Shown in pieces: positions 33,388-33,461 of a stretch of 33,461 nt of DNA. Each line of letters begins with the position of its first letter. Within the stretch, counting starts at the first letter, position 1. Position numbers and translations under genes: made by a program. Source of the stretch: an uncultured Eisenbergiella sp. (lineage in GTDB: Bacteria > Bacillota > Clostridia > Lachnospirales > Lachnospiraceae); assembly GCA_947626995.1 (NCBI GenBank), contig CANQUI010000027.1, forward strand, positions 1 through 33,461. Reading direction: 5' to 3'. The notes under the pieces were generated by a model that saw only the letters and a program-made list of their open reading frames with translations, made no database searches and had not been told where the DNA came from.

Positions 33388-33461
33388 ATCGAGTAGGAGG
33401 CGGTGATTAGCCGCCGTCCTCTCACACCACCGTGCGTACCGTTCGGTACACGGCGGTTTCA
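33388..33461 (-). mobile_element. 3' end of a group II intron (domains V and VI), cut by the window edge
   Basis: Read on the minus strand, 33457 to 33426 folds as group II domain V: stem ACCGCCGTG with CACGGTGGT, a two-base CG bulge on the 3' side, then stem TACC with GGTA around a GAAC loop. A CGC triad sits in the lower stem, which is a feature of bacterial class C introns. Domain VI follows (AGGA with TCCT and GGCGG with CCGCC arms, CTAATCA loop), and the sequence ends CCTACTCGAT at 33388. The A seven bases from that end is the likely branch point. The rest of the intron, with any reverse transcriptase gene, would lie beyond 33461. The class assignment is less sure than the intron call. 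Confidence 0.85.

Noticed and set aside
1-33461. Search for a CRISPR array, defence island, prophage or toxin-antitoxin pair
   Set aside because: No regularly spaced repeats, integrase, phage structural genes, nuclease-effector pairs or small overlapping toxin-antitoxin genes were seen; gene content is core chromosomal.

Overview
The window looks like a chromosomal core region of a spore-forming, moderately GC-rich Clostridia bacterium, most probably Lachnospiraceae-like. Supporting signs are spoVG, whiA, an HPr kinase with a Crh-like HPr, a GlgC/GlgD pair, a DnaD plus DnaI-type loader pair, a class II aldolase and strong GGAGG-type ribosome binding sites. This taxonomic placement is inference from protein content and gene order; no rRNA or other marker is present. 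There are 26 supported protein genes, no tRNA or rRNA genes and no CRISPR array. One mobile-element fragment sits at the right edge.

Layout. (1) 197-10408, minus strand: a tightly packed run transcribed VTC-domain protein, DUF4956 membrane protein, pth, mfd, YfhO-family membrane protein, GH20-like glycosidase. Several stop/start overlaps point to one operon. (2) 10485-13331, minus: glgC-glgD-spoVG with an extended -10 promoter upstream and a strong terminator downstream. (3) 13563-18552, plus: murC with its own promoter and terminator, then dnaD, a DnaC/DnaI-like ATPase and a long divergent PRPP synthetase, ending in a strong terminator. The murC-dnaD gap carries a cluster of DnaA-box-like 9-mers. 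(4) 18714-20376, minus: a DedA protein and class II fructose-bisphosphate aldolase, each with a hairpin behind it. (5) 20419-30720, minus: ftsH, uvrC, hprK, glcK (ROK glucokinase), murB, rapZ, whiA, a Crh-like HPr, and a lipid kinase after a terminator. (6) 30858-32321, plus: a DUF1846 protein divergent from ftsH. (7) 32360-33347, minus: a YitT-family membrane protein sharing a bidirectional terminator with DUF1846. (8) 33388-33461: the 3' end (domains V and VI) of a group II intron on the minus strand, running off the window.

How the genes fit together. Carbon regulation is concentrated in one cluster. HprK phosphorylates HPr-type proteins on Ser46, the Crh-like protein keeps Ser46 but has Glu in place of His15, and glucokinase and RapZ sit between them. 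Cell-envelope precursors (murB, murC, rapZ), DNA repair (mfd, uvrC), replication initiation (dnaD, loader) and reserve-polymer metabolism (glgCD, and possibly polyphosphate through the VTC/DUF4956 pair) account for the rest. Most of the window is ordinary conserved chromosome. The points most worth a second look are the DnaA-box cluster ahead of the replication genes, the VTC plus DUF4956 pair, the His15-less HPr with no yvcK between rapZ and whiA, the long PRPP synthetase with an altered PRPP loop, and the group II intron end next to the YitT promoter.
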